Below, piece after piece: positions 63,981-64,000 of a stretch of 64,000 nucleotides of DNA. Origin of the DNA: Paulinella micropora (taxonomy: Eukaryota; Cercozoa; Imbricatea; Euglyphida; Paulinellidae); contig WBZZ01001447.1 in the NCBI GenBank assembly GCA_019918135.1, forward strand, positions 52,501 to 116,500. The letters run 5' to 3'. The first letter of the stretch is position 1. Each line of letters opens with the position of its first letter. The notes under the pieces are model-generated. The model made no database searches and was not told the origin of the DNA. It was given only the letters and a program-made list of their open reading frames with translations. The position numbers were made by a program, and so were the translations under genes.

Positions 63981-64000
63981 CTCTCCAGAACGAATTCGCG
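63981..64000 (-). CDS. Mitochondrial ADP/ATP carrier, partial upstream exon
   Basis: The last 20 bp of the window read RIRSGE on the minus strand. Spliced to VPRYTG they give SGEVPRYTGI, as in other carriers. The N terminus and first signature lie beyond the window. Confidence 0.7.

Overview
The window is from a large, repeat-rich nuclear genome of a unicellular eukaryote. The only host gene seen is the 3' part of an intron-containing mitochondrial ADP/ATP carrier at the right edge. Its sequence reads most like stramenopile-type algal or protist carriers; that lineage guess is inference. Almost everything else is nested mobile DNA: three Ty1/copia-type elements, one Ty3/gypsy-type element plus a separate gag-like tract, a piggyBac DNA transposon, a small MITE, satellites, and two integrated Polinton-like virus (PLV/virophage-type) elements.

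Left half (1-36457). Copia A (LTRs about 5% diverged where comparable, broken) is split by copia B (393-bp LTRs with one substitution noticed, 5-bp target duplication CAATC). Copia B is itself split by a 20.5-kb PLV at 6597-27073 with about 418-bp terminal inverted repeats (TIRs) and a 5-bp target duplication GACGA. The order of insertion is therefore copia A, then copia B, then the PLV, which is very recent. The PLV is AT-rich. It carries protein-primed-type DNA polymerase B, HIRAN, ExoX-C-like, major capsid, penton, maturation protease, packaging ATPase, a long fibre with an S74 chaperone domain, membrane proteins, a GIY-YIG nuclease and an rve integrase. Replication-side genes lie on the + strand at the left, virion genes on the - strand in the middle, and the integrase on the + strand at the right, beside the TIR.

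Middle (36458-46183). Unassigned sequence with a GC-rich hairpin leads into the start of a third copia-type fossil (copia C, about 38685-42120), with a 274-bp TA-flanked MITE in its leader. A minus-strand gag-like tract (about 42100-45070) follows, built from repeated charged modules.

Right (46184-61789). A minus-strand Ty3/gypsy element is bounded by LTRs and GATG. Its 3' LTR is split by a 3.4-kb mini-PLV (46626-50066; 353-bp TIRs, 6-bp duplication AAAACC). The mini-PLV keeps an integrase, a GIY-YIG gene and a charged-protein gene, but lacks the capsid and replication core. The other LTR of the same gypsy element carries the matching empty site, which fixes the mini-PLV borders. A piggyBac element (57058-59927, TTAA) and a 10-bp satellite lie in the gypsy leader. 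After 61793 come short tandem duplications and the ADP/ATP carrier gene (62949-64000, minus strand, 5' end outside the window).
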